From an uncultured Verrucomicrobiota bacterium (GTDB lineage Bacteria; Verrucomicrobiota; Verrucomicrobiia; Chthoniobacterales; SZAS-18): a DNA stretch of 5,734 nt. Of the stretch, positions 4,684-5,734 are shown one piece after another. Below the pieces are notes generated by a model. The model searched no databases. It had not been told where the DNA came from and was given only the letters and a program-made list of their open reading frames with translations. Each line of letters begins with the position of its first letter. Positions within the stretch are counted from its first letter, which is position 1. The DNA lies in assembly GCA_937871685.1 (NCBI GenBank), contig CALMOL010000148.1, positions 1 through 5,734 on the forward strand. The letters run 5' to 3'. The translations under genes and the position numbers were made by a program.

Positions 4684-5734
4684 GTGAGGAGTGGAGGAAG
4701 CGACGGTCTGGGATTACTTCCCGTTTCCCGCTTGTCGCTTTCCTCCCTTCCAGTTCCTCGGCGCTCGCCGGCCTGGCGCCGCTGGCTTTGCGTGGCGCTG
4801 GTTCTCGCGCTGGGAATGGCCCTGGCCATCGCGGTCGGCGTGGCGCTCGTCCCGGTCCCCTCGGCGCTCGAAGCCGAGCCGCGGGCGAGCGCCGCCATCT
4901 TGGACGCGGAGGGTGGCTGGCTCGCGGAAATCCCGCACCCGGGCGCGCGCGCGCAGCATCCTGACCCGCTGGTTGTCCGGCGCGCGCCGCTCCTCGCGCG
5001 GATCACGGTGGCGTTGGAAGACCACCGGTTTTATTCCCACGCGGGCGTGGACGGGCGGGGGATCGCGGCCGCGATGTGGCGCAACCTTCGCGCAGGCCGG
5101 ATCGTGTCCGGCGCATCCACGATCACGCAGCAGCTCGTGAAGGCGGCCTCGGGCCGGCCGCCCCGCACTTTCGTCGAGAAGTTCCGCGAGGCCGCCGCGG
5201 CGTGGAAGCTGGAGCGTCGCTGGAACAAGGAGCGCGTCCTCGCGCGCTACCTCAACACGGTGGACTACGGCAACCGCCTCCTCGGCGCGGAGGCCGCCGC
5301 GCGCGCCTACTTCGGCCGGGGCGGAGCGGGGGAATTGACCCTCGCGGAGGCCGTGTATCTCGCCGGCCTGCCGCAGTCGCCCGCGCGCTTCAACCCGTGG
5401 CGCCGCCCCGCCGCGGCGGAATACCGCTACCAGCGCTCCGTGCGCCGGCTCGCGCAGCTCGGCGCGATCACCACCGACGAGGCGCGCGCGCTCGCTGAAA
5501 ACCCGCCGCGGCCGGGGCGCTTCCTGCCGCGCGAGTGGCGCGCGCCGCACTTCGTGGACGCCCTGCTCGCCCGCGCGCGGGCGCAGGGTCGCCCGCTCGC
5601 GGGGATCGTCCGCACCACGCTTGACCCGGCCCTGCAATCCTTCGCCGAGCAAGCCGTGCGCGCGCACCTCGATGGCCTGCGCCGGCTCGACACCACGCAT
5701 GCCGCCGTCGTCATCCTCGACCACGATTCCGGCG
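4684..5734 (+). CDS. pbpC: Penicillin-binding protein 1C (class A), C-terminus beyond right edge
   Basis: A membrane-anchored peptidoglycan synthase with an N-terminal glycosyltransferase (GT51), which polymerises lipid II outside the membrane, and a transpeptidase domain that begins near the window edge. Numbered from GTG 4684: basic PRRSPAWRRW (25-34), one membrane helix (35-56), then the GT51 motifs EDHRFYSHAGVD (catalytic E112), GASTITQQLVK (143-153), VEKFREA (second catalytic E169), KERVLARYLN (182-191) and YFGRGGAGELTLAEAVYLAGLP (209-230). RTTLDPALQ (310-318) opens the transpeptidase part, whose Ser active site is not in the window. The motif spelling and the N-terminal layout fit PBP1C better than PBP1A. 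There is no ATG in frame. GTG 4684 is the first start after TGA 4678; CTG 4708 follows GGAGG by 10 nt, and TTG 4732 is also possible. Confidence 0.9.
   Translation, partial: MRSGGSDGLGLLPVSRLSLSSLPVPRRSPAWRRWLCVALVLALGMALAIAVGVALVPVPSALEAEPRASAAILDAEGGWLAEIPHPGARAQHPDPLVVRRAPLLARITVALEDHRFYSHAGVDGRGIAAAMWRNLRAGRIVSGASTITQQLVKAASGRPPRTFVEKFREAAAAWKLERRWNKERVLARYLNTVDYGNRLLGAEAAARAYFGRGGAGELTLAEAVYLAGLPQSPARFNPWRRPAAAEYRYQRSVRRLAQLGAITTDEARALAENPPRPGRFLPREWRAPHFVDALLARARAQGRPLAGIVRTTLDPALQSFAEQAVRAHLDGLRRLDTTHAAVVILDHDSG
4693..4746. repeat. Inverted repeat at the 5' end of pbpC
   Basis: GGAGGAAGCGAC (4693-4704) is complementary to GTCGCTTTCCTCC (4734-4746) with a single one-base bulge. GGGA (4710-4713) and TCCC (4719-4722) can pair inside around TTACT. 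GAGGA at 4686-4690 and TTCCTC further right extend the symmetry loosely. The left arm contains the only good Shine-Dalgarno (GGAGG, 4693-4697) near the pbpC start, so folding would hide it. It may be a translational control hairpin or a small dispersed repeat inserted at the gene's 5' end. Confidence 0.5.

Noticed and set aside
4714..5724. Minus-strand ORF of 336 codons opposite pbpC
   Set aside because: Antisense shadow of a gene whose five GT51 motifs are all readable on the plus strand.
1..5734. CRISPR array, tRNA, rRNA, transposase, toxin-antitoxin or phage-defence module
   Set aside because: I saw no regularly spaced repeats, cloverleaf, recombinase motifs or paired small genes typical of such systems.

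Overview
The window is GC-rich bacterial DNA with good codon-position bias in the main genes. The gene set, and above all the style of the kinase N-terminus (a 'RRADGSLDELGRGGMGVTY' glycine loop), suggests a member of the Verrucomicrobiota. That assignment rests on recognition from memory and is moderate in strength. Three proteins can be named with confidence: a Ser/Thr protein kinase (minus strand, cut by the left edge), 4-hydroxyphenylpyruvate dioxygenase (minus strand, complete) and a class A penicillin-binding protein of the PBP1C type (plus strand, cut by the right edge). A ferritin-like diiron-type protein is recognised at family level. Three smaller plus-strand reading frames have no firm function.

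Layout. 1-1009 (perhaps to 1063) is the kinase, read leftward. About 350 bp of non-coding DNA follows, with an AT-rich island that may hold divergent promoters and two good hairpins. The second hairpin lies directly against the start codon of the next gene. 1364-1732 is a short TPR-like helical protein and 1857-2249 a small unknown protein. 2298-2423 is a possible 41-residue ORF in the same frame as the preceding gene, beyond its stop. 2540-3346 is the ferritin-like protein, preceded by a 15-bp palindrome that overlaps a -10-like TATAAC. 3411-3500 is a 90-bp inverted-repeat element between two convergent genes. 3505-4608 is hpd, read leftward. 4609-4683 is a short divergent spacer with a 9-bp direct repeat. 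From 4684 to the right edge runs pbpC, whose 5' end overlaps a strong inverted repeat and has no ATG start.

The genes do not form an obvious pathway or operon. They look like independent chromosomal units: signalling, tyrosine catabolism, cell-wall synthesis and a possible metal or redox protein. I found no CRISPR array, transposase, tRNA or rRNA, and no convincing new multi-gene system. The features most worth a second look are non-coding: the leader hairpins at 1243-1362, the dispersed-repeat-like element at 3411-3500, the inverted repeat at the pbpC start, and the choice of kinase start codon.
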